Of a DNA stretch of 64,000 nt, positions 35,236-44,294 are shown piece by piece. The stretch lies in the NCBI RefSeq assembly GCF_014640195.1, contig NZ_BMGM01000004.1:62001-126000 (forward strand), read 5' to 3'. The translations under genes were made by a program, and so were the position numbers. Within the stretch, counting starts at the first letter, position 1; the number at the start of each line of letters is the position of its first letter. Origin of the DNA: Psychroflexus planctonicus. GTDB lineage: Bacteria; Bacteroidota; Bacteroidia; Flavobacteriales; Flavobacteriaceae. A model generated the notes under the pieces. That model was not told where the DNA came from and searched no databases. It saw only the letters and a list, made by a program, of their open reading frames with translations.

Positions 35236-35518
35236 ATGCTATTTACTATTAACAACTATCCCTGTGACGGTATTCAAAAAAAAATTTATTATTAGTAAAA
35301 TATTATAAAAGAAAAGTTGTAAAGATTTATTTTTTTGAATAATAAATTAGATCATGAATTTTTTTTGTAATGAATCAAATTAAAATGATTTCAAAATTAT
35401 CAACGTGAAATTTATAAAAAATCAATATTGGGCTAAATATTTATGGCGATTAAAAGGATATGTGCCGTATGTCAAGGCTAAACTATTAATACGATTTTTG
35501 TTGAATGGCTTGGAATAA
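35236..35518 (+). pseudogene. Decayed N-terminal fragment of a family-4 glycosyltransferase
   Basis: A relic related to the intact glycosyltransferase at 37,398. In order, with frameshifts and stops, it reads MLFTINNYPCDGIQ (compare ILFAINHLTYGGIQ), KVVKIYFF (compare GAKIYFF), NDFKIINVKFIKNQYWAKY (compare NGFEIIDGKFIKNQYWAKY) and GYVPYVKAKLLIRF (compare RYVPLIKAILLMRY). Over 30 nucleotides around KFIKNQYWAKY are identical between the two. The C-terminal two thirds are gone. Confidence 0.85.
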
Positions 35519-35655
35519 GACGGCAATATGATATCCCAGATTTTGTATTAAAAAGAAAACATTAAATACAATATGCAATTTATTACTCAATTATTCTAGC
35601 TATATTATGAATCAACAAAAAAGACAATAAATTTATTTATTTTCAGTTTTAATTT

Positions 35656-36570
35656 ATGAAAAAATTTATTTATCAGAATATACTATTTTTTTTACCGTTG
35701 ATTTTAATCGCTTCAGGTGTTGAATTATATAATAGAGTGAACAATACATTTTATGCGAAAGCGAAGTATGTGAAAAAATATCAAAAATCTATAGAAGTAT
35801 TAATTCTTGGTTCTTCTCAAACATGGAGAGCGATAAATCCTGAATATATGACAATTAAAAGTGCTCCACTCGCTCACGGTGGCAGTAGTTTAAATATTGA
35901 CTACCTACTATTTAAAAATTTTATTGAGAATTTACCAAATCTTAAAGTTGTTCTGTTAGAGACTTCTTACCATACTTTAGACGATTATCGTAATGTGGAA
36001 TGGAGCAAAAATCATTTATTCTGGATATATTATGGAGTTAATAATTATGGAAGCCATATACCTAAATCTGATTATTTCTTACTTACAGCTAACTATAAAG
36101 AATATTTTAAAAAAACATGGACATCTTCAATATTTCCTGAATTTGGTAAATTTAATAAGTATGGCTACATCACTACAGCTAGTGAAACATTAGAAACTGG
36201 ACATTATGACTCTTTAACCTTAAAAAAAAGACATTCATTTGAAAACATACAAAACTACAATAAGAACAAAGATTTACTTAATGAGATAATTGATATTTGT
36301 GAAGAGAAAAAAATTGATATTGTTTTTTTCTCTCCACCAAAATATTATACATATAATAACTACAATAACATAAATAAATTAGCACGAAGAGATTCATTAA
36401 TTTCATTTTATGAAAATAGAAATAATATACATGTTTGGAACTATGAAAAAAAGTGGGAAAAAGACACTAAAATATTTTATAACGAAGACCATTTGAATAC
36501 CAATGGATCTAAAAAGATTACAATAGAAATTGATGCAAAACTGAAAAAAATCATAAAAGCACGTATATAA
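35656..36570 (+). CDS. SGNH/GDSL-like protein, membrane-anchored (copy 1)
   Basis: 304 residues. An N-terminal membrane helix (ILFFLPLILIASGVEL) is followed by an SGNH-like fold: VLILGSSQTWRAI (block I serine, about residue 54) and a late DHLNTNGSKKI (block V D-x2-H-like, about 281). Similar proteins accompany MBOAT acyltransferases in polysaccharide O-acetylation (AlgJ/AlgX, PatB type). An MBOAT gene lies 2 kb downstream and a second SGNH-like gene is attached to it. The catalytic role is an inference. Confidence 0.7.
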   Translation: MKKFIYQNILFFLPLILIASGVELYNRVNNTFYAKAKYVKKYQKSIEVLILGSSQTWRAINPEYMTIKSAPLAHGGSSLNIDYLLFKNFIENLPNLKVVLLETSYHTLDDYRNVEWSKNHLFWIYYGVNNYGSHIPKSDYFLLTANYKEYFKKTWTSSIFPEFGKFNKYGYITTASETLETGHYDSLTLKKRHSFENIQNYNKNKDLLNEIIDICEEKKIDIVFFSPPKYYTYNNYNNINKLARRDSLISFYENRNNIHVWNYEKKWEKDTKIFYNEDHLNTNGSKKITIEIDAKLKKIIKARI

Positions 36571-37101
36571 AATTTTATCAAGAATTGGTTTGATAGCGCT
36601 AAACTTAATGATTTAAGTTTGCGTTAAATTTTATACTTAACAAAAAGATGCATAATATAAAATCACCTACTTTTCATACACTAACACCTTTTGAGTGAAT
36701 AAACAGTGAGCAAGAAATCGTTTTAGAAAAAAATATAAAGTAAGAAATACACCAATTAGAAGATTTGTTTTAGGGATAATTAGTATTTGATACTAGATTT
36801 ATTTCTGTCGTATAAATCCTCTTTAATTCATTATTATGTTGTGCAAAAGTTCATTATAATATTTTTCTGTTTTTTAAATCCTATCTATTTTTACATATAC
36901 TTAAAGGGTTTTTATGTTTCAAAATTATGCACACTATTTCTTATATTAAATGTTAGTTTCAAAGTGAGTGCTTATGTAATATTAAAAACTAATCCTGGGA
37001 GATTTATTAATTTTTTTGATTTTTATGTTTATAAATAATTATCATGTTTTATTAGAAAATTGCCGTTATCAAAAAAAGTAAATAAACAAATACCTTTTTA
37101 G
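36571..37101. other. Very AT-rich stretch with no supported gene
   Basis: The only frame of any length (about 36787-37038, TTG start) would encode a hydrophobic 83-residue peptide with no recognisable family; it may be debris of a membrane protein. No repeats of the R1-R5 or heptamer types are seen here. Probably decayed coding DNA. Confidence 0.4.
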
Positions 37102-37377
37102 CACGCATATTTAATTAGAGAATTTTTAAAGTTCTTTGGCTTTTATGATTCTCTAATTAAAATTCACTAAAAATATTTAAAAAAACTTTTTAATAAAATT
37201 TATCGGAAACTTCCAATTAATTATAGTGTTAAATTGCAAACTAAATTAAATAATAGTCTTAAAAATAATGTTCCAGTTGATTATTTTGAAGAAAGTAATC
37301 AAATACTTAAAAAAAGAATAAATTTTAATAACAAAATTAAAGCAAATAGGTTATTAATAAGCTTGGTTAAGATTTAA
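37102..37377 (+). pseudogene. C-terminal remnant of a sulfotransferase-like gene
   Basis: A continuous reading frame interrupted by one TAA (37168-37170). It starts HAYLIREFLKFFGFYDSLIK, and after the stop come FNKIYRKLPINYSVKLQ and VPVDYFEESNQILKKRI. The ending '(Y/F)-x-E-x-N-x-x-L' is the usual C-terminus of polysaccharide sulfotransferases. The N-terminal cofactor-binding part is absent. A 14-bp inverted repeat (TTAATTAGAGAAT/ATTCTCTAATTAA, 37110-37161) lies inside. Confidence 0.5.
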
Positions 37378-37397
37378 ACTATACTATTCTAAATATC

Positions 37398-38540
37398 ATG
37401 GCTAATCAAAAAAAAATCTTATTCGCGATAAATCATCTCACTTATGGTGGTATACAAACACAAGCAATTACTTTAGCAAAAGAATTTAGAAGTAGAGGCG
37501 CAAAGATTTATTTTTTTTGGACGGATAAGTTTGATGATGATTTTGTAGATAGAGAATTAAGACAGAATGGCTTTGAAATTATTGATGGAAAATTTATAAA
37601 AAATCAATATTGGGCTAAATATTCAAGGCATTTAAATCGGTATGTTCCTTTAATCAAAGCTATACTTTTAATGAGATATTACCGCATTGATTATATTATA
37701 CCATATCATAATCCACTATGTTATTTTTTTGGTGCTATTCATCCATATACATCTGCAAAACTAACTGTCTATCATATCAGAAATACAGTTTTAGAAAATG
37801 AACCAAAACAATCTTGGCAATTTAAAAAAGCACTAAATCATGCTTCTATAATTATTGCTAATTCTAATCATGCCAGATTAAAGTTTAAAGAAGTATATGG
37901 TAAACATTACGATTTAAATATAAGAACCATTCACAATGGCATTAAGTTAAGAGAAATAGATAATAACACTGATTGGAAGACATTTTTTAAAGTTAAAGAC
38001 TATAACTTTATAGTTACATCTTTAGCTAATTTTTTTAAAGATAAGGATTACACAACTATTTTTAAGGCTTGGAGTATATTTATTAAAAAAACAAATTCTA
38101 AATCTATTTTATTGGTTGCAGGAGATGAAGGTATAGAAGGTTTTAAGCTACGCTATCAATCCGAAGTTCAAAATCTAGGTCTTGAAAATAAGGTTAGATT
38201 TATTGGTAGAACATCATATAATTTGGAGTTACTATCCATATCCAATTGTAATATTTTAAGTACTTTAAATGAAGGATTACCCAATAGTGTTATTGAAACT
38301 CTAGGGATGAAGACACCCTTTATAGGTGCAAAAGTAGATGGTGTTGAAGAAGTTGTAGGTGAAAATTATCCTATTCCAAGGTTTGCCGTAGGAGACCACC
38401 AACAACTAGCTGACATATTGTTTAAACTATATAATAGAGAATATAGTTTAGAAGAAATTAATTCCTATTCATCTAAAAGGTTTCAAAAATTTTCAATTGA
38501 TAAATTATTGAAAGAATATTCTAAAATTATAAAAGTTTAG
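37398..38540 (+). CDS. Glycosyltransferase family 4
   Basis: A GT-B-fold glycosyltransferase of 380 residues. The N-terminal acceptor domain begins KKILFAINHLTYGGIQTQAI, with the glycine-rich loop. The C-terminal donor domain has the E-x7-E motif in NEGLPNSVIETLG (about residue 297) and VAGDEGIEGF. A decayed relative of its N-terminal part lies 2.2 kb upstream. The linkage formed is unknown. Confidence 0.92.
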   Translation: MANQKKILFAINHLTYGGIQTQAITLAKEFRSRGAKIYFFWTDKFDDDFVDRELRQNGFEIIDGKFIKNQYWAKYSRHLNRYVPLIKAILLMRYYRIDYIIPYHNPLCYFFGAIHPYTSAKLTVYHIRNTVLENEPKQSWQFKKALNHASIIIANSNHARLKFKEVYGKHYDLNIRTIHNGIKLREIDNNTDWKTFFKVKDYNFIVTSLANFFKDKDYTTIFKAWSIFIKKTNSKSILLVAGDEGIEGFKLRYQSEVQNLGLENKVRFIGRTSYNLELLSISNCNILSTLNEGLPNSVIETLGMKTPFIGAKVDGVEEVVGENYPIPRFAVGDHQQLADILFKLYNREYSLEEINSYSSKRFQKFSIDKLLKEYSKIIKV

Positions 38541-38568
38541 TAAATACTTCTAAACATCGCCTACTATT

Positions 38569-40032
38569 ATGATATTCAACTCACTTGATTTTGGGATATT
38601 TCTGCCAATAGTATTTATATTATATTGGTTTGTATTTCAAAAACATTTAAAAGCACAAAATGCCTTAATTGCTTTAGCAAGCTATTTATTTTATGGTTGG
38701 TGGGATTGGCGGTTTTTAAGTTTAATCATCTTTAGTTCTGTTATAGACTATGTAATTGGCTTACGACTCCAAAAAACAGATTTAAAACACCAACGGAAAT
38801 TATTACTCTGGACAAGTGTGTTTGTAAATCTCGGATTTCTTGGCTTTTTTAAATACTTCAATTTTTTCATAGATAATTTTGTAGAAGCTTTTAGTTTCTT
38901 TGGTTACCAAATTCCGAATACAAGTTTAAACATCATATTACCTGTCGGTATTAGTTTTTACACCTTTCAAACCTTAAGTTATACCATAGATGTGTATCGA
39001 AAACAATTAAAACCAACAAAAGATTTTATAGCCTTTACTGCCTTTGTTAGTTTCTTTCCACAACTTGTGGCTGGCCCTATTGAACGTGCCACTAATTTAT
39101 TACCACAATTTTACAAGAAACGTGAATTTGATTATGCTAATGCTGTACTGGGGATGCGTCAGATTTTGTGGGGTTTATTTAAAAAGGTCGTTATAGCTGA
39201 TAATTGTGCAAGGTTGGCCAATGAAATATTTAATAATTCAGCCGATTATGGTGGTACCACATTAATTTTAGGAGCGTTAATGTTTACTTTTCAAATTTAT
39301 GGTGATTTTTCAGGATATTCAGATATTGCCATTGGCACATCAAGACTCTTTGGGTTTAAACTGATGAAAAACTTTGCATTTCCTTATTTCTCGAGAGATA
39401 TAGCAGAGTTTTGGCGTCGTTGGCATATTTCTTTATCCACATGGTTTCGCGACTATCTCTACATTCCGTTAGGTGGCAGTCGCGGCGGTACGGTAATGAA
39501 AGTGAGAAATACATTTATTATTTTTGTGGTTAGTGGCTTTTGGCATGGAGCTAATTGGACGTTTATCGTTTGGGGAGCCTTAAATGCAATTTATTTTTTA
39601 CCCTTATTACTGCGTAACAAAAACAGAGTACATACAGGAGAGATTGCTGAAAACAGGTTGTTTCCAAGTTTTATTGAATTGAAAGGGATGTTGGTTACGT
39701 TCAGCTTAACTGTTCTAGCTTGGGTTTTTTTTAGAGCTGAAAACATCAGTCATGCAGTTCAATATTTATATGATCTTTTTTTAGGTATTGGGAGTTATAA
39801 AAATATTTTTATCACATATAATTTGTTAAAAGACTTTAATCTCACACTATTGTTAATTCTTATTTTATTTGTTTGTGTTGAGTGGTTTGGCAGAAAACAA
39901 GAATTTGCACTAGAAAAAATGAATAGAATATCAGGTAGACCATTTAGGTGGTTAGCTTATTTTTCTATAATATTAATAATAGGGATATTTATGCCTACCG
40001 AAGAAACCCCTTTTATATATTTTCAGTTTTAG
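38569..40032 (+). CDS. MBOAT-family O-acyltransferase (AlgI-like)
   Basis: A polytopic membrane acyltransferase of 487 residues with about ten hydrophobic segments. AlgI/DltB signatures are intact: VAGPIERATNLLPQF, FSGYSDIAIGTSRLFGF, RRWHISLSTWFRDYLYIPLG (about residues 284-303), and the catalytic histidine in SGFWHGANWTFIVWG (about 325). It passes acyl groups across the membrane for O-acylation of the exported glycan. The following SGNH-like gene starts 3 bp after its stop, so they form a pair. Confidence 0.95.
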   Translation: MIFNSLDFGIFLPIVFILYWFVFQKHLKAQNALIALASYLFYGWWDWRFLSLIIFSSVIDYVIGLRLQKTDLKHQRKLLLWTSVFVNLGFLGFFKYFNFFIDNFVEAFSFFGYQIPNTSLNIILPVGISFYTFQTLSYTIDVYRKQLKPTKDFIAFTAFVSFFPQLVAGPIERATNLLPQFYKKREFDYANAVLGMRQILWGLFKKVVIADNCARLANEIFNNSADYGGTTLILGALMFTFQIYGDFSGYSDIAIGTSRLFGFKLMKNFAFPYFSRDIAEFWRRWHISLSTWFRDYLYIPLGGSRGGTVMKVRNTFIIFVVSGFWHGANWTFIVWGALNAIYFLPLLLRNKNRVHTGEIAENRLFPSFIELKGMLVTFSLTVLAWVFFRAENISHAVQYLYDLFLGIGSYKNIFITYNLLKDFNLTLLLILILFVCVEWFGRKQEFALEKMNRISGRPFRWLAYFSIILIIGIFMPTEETPFIYFQF

Positions 40033-40034
40033 TT

Positions 40035-40964
40035 TTGAAAAAGTTTATACTCAAATCATTAGTTTTTATTTTTTCAATGGGTTTATTTTATTGTTCAGGT
40101 ATTTTTATTCTTGAGCATTATCTACCATCCTTTTTAAGACCAAATATTAGCTTTAAAATGGGTGCTTATGGTCATTTACATTCTAGGATTAAAGAAGTAA
40201 ATGATTTTAAAAATGTAGATATATTATTTTTAGGTTCTTCACATACTTATAGAGGATTTGATACGCGCATTTTTTCAAAAAATGGTTATCATACATTTAA
40301 TTTAGGTTCGAGTTCTCAAACACCTTTACAAACCAATATATTACTTAATCGTTACTTAAATCAATTAGCACCTAAATTAATTGTTTACGAAGTATATCCT
40401 GGTACCTTTATGTCTGATGGTGTAGAATCTTCTCTTGACTTGCTTTCTAATGATAAAAATGACCTTGATTCATTTAAAATGGCATTTAAAACTAAAAATA
40501 TTAAAGTTTTAAATACTTTTATATATGCTTCTATTCGAGATATGTTGAATCTAAATACGAATTATACAGAACAAAATAATAAAGGTGTAGATACATATAT
40601 ACCTGGTGGTTATGTAGAGAAAGAAATAAGCTACTATACACCGAAATTTATCGACAAAAGCGAAATAGTATTAAGAGATAACCAGTTAGATAATTTTGAA
40701 GAAAACATTCAAAAAATAAACAATAAAAATATTGATTTAATGCTCGTTTACGCTCCTATATCCAAGTCTAAATACAAAAGTTTTAATAACAAAAACCATT
40801 TTGATAGCTTAATGCATGAGCATGGAAAGTATTATAATTTTAATGAAATATTATCTTTAAACGACTCATTACATTTTTATGATTCACATCATTTAAATCA
40901 AAAGGGAGTTAAAAAGTTCAATAAAAAATTGATTGAAATTCTACAAAATGAATCACAATTATAG
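40035..40964 (+). CDS. SGNH/GDSL-like protein, membrane-anchored (copy 2)
   Basis: 309 residues from a TTG at 40035, chosen because it lies 3 bp after the MBOAT stop and gives a clean N-terminal anchor (KKFILKSLVFIFSMGLFYC); the upstream in-frame ATG would lie inside the MBOAT gene. SGNH block I is ILFLGSSHTYRGFD, and the late block is DSHHLNQKGVKKF. Same layout as the protein at 35,656. It probably completes acyl transfer delivered by the MBOAT partner, as AlgJ or AlgX do. Confidence 0.75.
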   Translation: MKKFILKSLVFIFSMGLFYCSGIFILEHYLPSFLRPNISFKMGAYGHLHSRIKEVNDFKNVDILFLGSSHTYRGFDTRIFSKNGYHTFNLGSSSQTPLQTNILLNRYLNQLAPKLIVYEVYPGTFMSDGVESSLDLLSNDKNDLDSFKMAFKTKNIKVLNTFIYASIRDMLNLNTNYTEQNNKGVDTYIPGGYVEKEISYYTPKFIDKSEIVLRDNQLDNFEENIQKINNKNIDLMLVYAPISKSKYKSFNNKNHFDSLMHEHGKYYNFNEILSLNDSLHFYDSHHLNQKGVKKFNKKLIEILQNESQL

Positions 40965-41058
40965 AATATGTTGAATTATATTACTAGATTATAATCATAT
41001 TGAAAATATTTAATACTAAACCACCTTTAATAAAGAGTTTACAAAACAAGATAAACTA

Positions 41059-41997
41059 ATGGAAATTAAACCTTTATTATCCATCATCATCCCCACTTAC
41101 AATCGTGTAGGTTTAATTAGCGAAACACTGGATTCTATTGTGGCACAAACCCACCAAAACTGGGAATGTATTGTTATAGATGATGGTTCAAGCGACAACA
41201 CAGATGAATTGCTAGCGGAGTATGTAAAAAAAGATAATCGCTTTATTTATGTAAAAAGAAATGAGAATTATAAACCTGGCGGTAATGGAGCACGAAATTA
41301 TGGTTTAGATTTAGCACAAGGCAATTATATTGTATTTTTTGATAGTGACGATTTGATGACGGAAGATCACCTACAGGTTAAGTACGATTTAATTACATCT
41401 GGGGAGTATGATTTTGGGATTACTAGAACAAAATATTTCAACTATACTAATAAGTTTATTGATAGGTATTATAACTTTACAACCAAAGATATTACAAGAG
41501 ACAATTATGTCCTACAAAAATTAAACTGGTTAACATTAGACGTGATTATAAAATCATCTGTTGCAAAATCTATTCGTTTTAACGAAAACATTAAAATAGG
41601 GCAGGAGTACAATTATTTCTCAAAATTGGTTTGCTTGACTGCTAAAGGTGTTTTTTTAGATAAAACAGTCAGTTTAAGACGCTACCATGAAAATTCTAAA
41701 AGAACAACCTTAGCAAAAGGAATTCATTATGCCAGAAACCAATCTGTTACCAATTGGTATATATTTGTAGACACCAAAGACTTCTTAAGCATAGAAAACC
41801 AAAAGGTTTTACTCAACAAAACCTATAACACCATACTTAGGAATAAAAGCATACCAAAAGACATAAGTAACATAAGGTTTTGGAGGTATATTTTTAACTA
41901 TTTCGGCTTTAATGCTTTAATTAAATTAGTCTATTTTTATGTCAATAAATTTACAAAACGAATGTATTTTCTGAAAAGAATGGCATTGAAATACTAG
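41059..41997 (+). CDS. Glycosyltransferase family 2
   Basis: A GT-A-fold transferase of 312 residues. LLSIIIPTYNRVGLISETL is the N-terminal nucleotide-binding part, VIDDGSSDNTDEL follows, and the metal-binding DxD is FDSDD (about residue 95). GGNGARNYGLDLAQG is shared almost word for word with the GT2 at 44,519, so the two are close paralogues in their first 100 residues and differ afterwards. Confidence 0.93.
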   Translation: MEIKPLLSIIIPTYNRVGLISETLDSIVAQTHQNWECIVIDDGSSDNTDELLAEYVKKDNRFIYVKRNENYKPGGNGARNYGLDLAQGNYIVFFDSDDLMTEDHLQVKYDLITSGEYDFGITRTKYFNYTNKFIDRYYNFTTKDITRDNYVLQKLNWLTLDVIIKSSVAKSIRFNENIKIGQEYNYFSKLVCLTAKGVFLDKTVSLRRYHENSKRTTLAKGIHYARNQSVTNWYIFVDTKDFLSIENQKVLLNKTYNTILRNKSIPKDISNIRFWRYIFNYFGFNALIKLVYFYVNKFTKRMYFLKRMALKY

Positions 41998-42121
41998 TCA
42001 ATACTTGATGATGTCTTAAAATCAAATTAGTGTAAATTTTTCATGGAAAGCCTTAGTTCTCTATAACTTTTACTTTCCTACCGTTTAACAAGGGAAAACA
42101 TTAGAACTGCAAACCACCAAC

Positions 42122-42225
42122 TTCAATGAAACAACATTTTACAATAGGGTAATTGTCTGTCCTGTCTATCTATCTATCTATTTAGATAGCTTAGGGAATG
42201 AATCCCGAGTAACGAAGTGAATCGG
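42122..42225. repeat. 98-bp hairpin element R2, copy B
   Basis: Same order of modules as copy A. The TCGAT hairpin is replaced by a (TCTA)n stretch with three to four units ending in TTTAGATAG, which still forms a hairpin (CTATC/GATAG). Confidence 0.85.
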
Positions 42226-42290
42226 TACAAATACCGACAACAGACAACCGATAACCGAAAACCGACAACTGAAAACAGCGCAGCGCCACA
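42226..42290. repeat. Heptanucleotide array, dialect AACCGAN
   Basis: About eight units (accgaca, acagaca, accgata, accgaaa, actgaaa) follow R2 copy B directly. The stretch then passes into CAGCGCAGCG and GTAGATAAGCGAAGCGGCAT words that recur in part near 42,680 and 44,277. Confidence 0.75.
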
Positions 42291-42361
42291 ACAGGCAACT
42301 TGTTGCTATCATAACAGTAGATAAGCGAAGCGGCATCTACGTCATAACTGACAACCAACAG

Positions 42362-42536
42362 CGAGTTCACGAACATCAAAACATTTACAACAAGAATAGC
42401 GGTTCACGAATCACAAGTCACAGTTCACAGAAGACAGATTCAATGAAATAGCAATTTACAATTGTGTAAACGCCTGTCCAAGCTGTCGATTTATCGATAG
42501 CTTAGGGAATTAATCCCGAGAAACGAAGTGAATCGA
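42362..42536. repeat. Composite repeat R3-R2, copy 1
   Basis: R3 (42362-42438) runs from CGAGTTCACGAAC to CACAGAAGACAGA, including GCGGTTCACGAATCACAAGT. R2 copy C (42439-42536) follows without a gap. The same composite occurs at 44,295-44,470. Confidence 0.85.
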
Positions 42537-42552
42537 GAAGAAAACCAACAAC

Positions 42553-42652
42553 TTCAATGAGATAGCAATTTACAATTGCGTAATCGCCTGCCCTGTCTAT
42601 CTATCTATTTAGATAGCTTAGGGAATTAATCCCGAGAGCAACGCGATTCGGG
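42553..42652. repeat. 98-bp hairpin element R2, copy D
   Basis: R2 again, with a (TCTA)n hairpin of one unit fewer than copy B. The right end differs (GAGCAACGCGATTCGGGAC). Confidence 0.85.
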
Positions 42653-42700
42653 ACAAAAACAAAAAACCGACAACCTTTACAACAGCGCAGCACCACAACA

Positions 42701-42776
42701 GTGAGTTTACGAACGCCATAACCTTTACAACAAAAATAACGGTTCACGAATCACAAGTCACAGTTCACAGAAGACT
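42701..42776. repeat. R3 element, copy 2 (without R2)
   Basis: A third version of the R3 module, ending in CAGTTCACAGAAGACTAAAG. It is followed by the short rfbC leader (AAGACAGAAGACTAGCAAC). Confidence 0.8.
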
Positions 42777-42808
42777 AAAGACAGAAGACTAGCAACAAAA
42801 AACAACTA

Positions 42809-43369
42809 ATGACCATCACCAAAACCAACATACAAGAAGCATACATCATACAACCACAAGTATTCAAGGATGAGCGCGGCTATTTCTTTGAAAGCTTTAA
42901 TCAAGAGAAATTTCAAAACGAAACAAGAATTACAACTCAATTTGTGCAAGACAACGAGTCCATGTCCAATTATGGAGTAATACGCGGTTTACATGCGCAA
43001 TCAGGCGAGTTTGCGCAAGCCAAACTCATTCGGGTTATACAAGGAAAAGTCTTGGATGTAATTGTAGATGCTAGAAAAGAGTCACCAACCTACGGAGAGA
43101 TATTTACAATAGAACTAAATGCAGAAAACAAAAAACAGCTTTTTGTACCCAAAGGCTGCTTGCATGGTTTTTCGGTGTTAGAAGATCAAACCATATTTTC
43201 ATATAAATGTGATGCCTATTACAACAAAGCTAGTGAAATAGGTGTGCATCCGCTAGATCAAAGCCTAGCCATCCATTGGCAAGTGCCAGAAGACAAGCAA
43301 TTGCTTTCGGAAAAAGATAGATTGTTGCCAAGTTGGGAAGATTTTTTAAAGAATAACTCTGAAAAATAA
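42809..43369 (+). CDS. rfbC: dTDP-4-dehydrorhamnose 3,5-epimerase
   Basis: 186 residues, normal length. A cupin-fold epimerase on the route to dTDP-L-rhamnose or related 6-deoxyhexoses. Conserved: VFKDERGYFFESFNQEKF (about residue 20), the catalytic histidine region YGVIRGLHAQ (about 58-67), KLIRVIQGKVLDVIVD and the tyrosine in FSYKCDAYYNKASE. rfbA, rfbB and rfbD are not in the window, so the pathway must be completed elsewhere. It lies between two repeat blocks. Confidence 0.94.
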   Translation: MTITKTNIQEAYIIQPQVFKDERGYFFESFNQEKFQNETRITTQFVQDNESMSNYGVIRGLHAQSGEFAQAKLIRVIQGKVLDVIVDARKESPTYGEIFTIELNAENKKQLFVPKGCLHGFSVLEDQTIFSYKCDAYYNKASEIGVHPLDQSLAIHWQVPEDKQLLSEKDRLLPSWEDFLKNNSEK

Positions 43370-43667
43370 AGCCAAAACTTCTTCCCTAGAGGGAAGACTA
43401 GAGATGGGTGTTATTTTTGAAGCAAACTTAAACACCCTTTGCCTTTCGGCATTTCCTTCAAGGGAAAAGATATAATTGAAGGCAAAAACATCTTCCCTTG
43501 AGGGAAGACCAGAGATGGGTGTTGATAAATATGAGTGTTATTTCAGATTTAAAAGTCAAACAATCAATTTATAGGATAAAGTAATCATCTTCCTTAGCCC
43601 GTGCTGAGCGACGTCGAAGCAAGGGAAGACAGGAGATGGGTGTATTTTTTACACAAACAACGGGAAA
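43370..43667. other. Intergenic DNA with three CTTCCCT-type hairpins
   Basis: Three versions of an interspersed word CTTCCCT...AGGGAAGAC-AGAGATGGGTG occur near 43378, 43490 and 43590-43643; the last contains a CTGAGCGACGTCGAAGC insert in its loop. The stems CTTCCCT/AGGGAAG can form hairpins. No gene. Confidence 0.65.
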
Positions 43668-43802
43668 TTCAATGAGATAGCAATTTACAATGGCGTAAAC
43701 GCCTGCCCAAGCTGTCGATTTATCGATAGTCATGGGAATGAATCTCGAGTAACGAAGTGAATCGGGACAAAAACCGAAAACCGAAAACTGAAAACTGACA
43801 TT
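43668..43802. repeat. R2 copy E followed by a heptamer array
   Basis: R2 (43668-43766) with its usual hairpins, then about five units of the AACCGAN/AACTGAN dialect (43767-43802). They end about 30 bp before the DUF433 gene. Confidence 0.85.
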
Positions 43803-43831
43803 AATTAAAATTTGATTATTTTTACATAAAT

Positions 43832-44065
43832 ATGAGTGTTATGGTAGATTATAAATCGATTATAAAACGTGATCCTAATAAAGGGTTTGGAAAGCCTTGT
43901 GTTCGTAATACAAGAATCACGGTATTTGATGTTTTAGGCTGGTTAGCAATAGGCATGACAAATGATGAAATTATTTATGATTTTCCAGAACTTACCGTAA
44001 ACGATATTAAAGCTTGTTTAGCTTATGCTGCAGATCGTGAGCACAAATTAAAAAATGCTTCGTGA
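43832..44065 (+). CDS. DUF433 antitoxin-like protein
   Basis: 77 residues of the DUF433 family (VapB45-like), a winged-helix-type antitoxin usually paired with a DUF5615 PIN-like toxin. The signature is complete: RDPNKGFGKPCVRNTRITV, LGWLAIGMTNDEII and DFPELTVNDIKACLAYAADRE. Its stop overlaps a GTG (GTGA), the usual coupling to the toxin, but the toxin frame ends after 21 codons. It lies between R2 copies in repeat DNA. Confidence 0.9.
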   Translation: MSVMVDYKSIIKRDPNKGFGKPCVRNTRITVFDVLGWLAIGMTNDEIIYDFPELTVNDIKACLAYAADREHKLKNAS

Positions 44066-44127
44066 AACTCTTGTTAAATAAAAGTGCCTATTTCAAACCA
44101 AAACCTATAACAATCAAGATAATCTAA
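44062..44127 (+). pseudogene. Truncated DUF5615-type toxin gene (5' end only)
   Basis: A frame starting at the GTG that overlaps the DUF433 stop reads (M)KLLLNKSAYFKPKPITIKII and stop. The first codons match the usual start of DUF5615 toxins (MKLLLD-N type), then homology is lost. So the toxin has been deleted and replaced by repeat DNA, and only the antitoxin remains. Confidence 0.6.
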
Positions 44128-44159
44128 ATTTAGAATTTAAAATTGATAATTGAAAAATA

Positions 44160-44275
44160 AGTGAACAAACAACGAAAAACTGAAAACAGTTCTCGATTCA
44201 ATCCCGAGAAACGAAGTGAATCGGGACAAAAACCAACAACCGAAAACCGAAAACCGAAAACTGACAACCTTTACA
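44160..44275. repeat. Heptamer units with a partial R2 end
   Basis: AACGAAA/AACTGAA/AACAG units, then the right end of R2 only (ATCCCGAGAAACGAAGTGAATCGGGAC, 44198-44225, written here as its known right module), then about seven more AACCGAN units to 44,275. Confidence 0.75.
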
Positions 44276-44294
44276 ACAGCGAAGCGTCACAACA

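Noticed and set aside
36787-37038. An 83-codon hydrophobic frame that could be a small membrane protein
   Set aside because: TTG start, very AT-rich, no recognisable family, and it lies among decayed genes. It could be debris, so it is only mentioned under the intergenic stretch.
39948-40034. Upstream in-frame ATG for the second SGNH-like protein
   Set aside because: It lies inside the MBOAT gene and would add 29 residues with no signal-peptide character; TTG 40035 directly after the MBOAT stop gives a proper membrane anchor.
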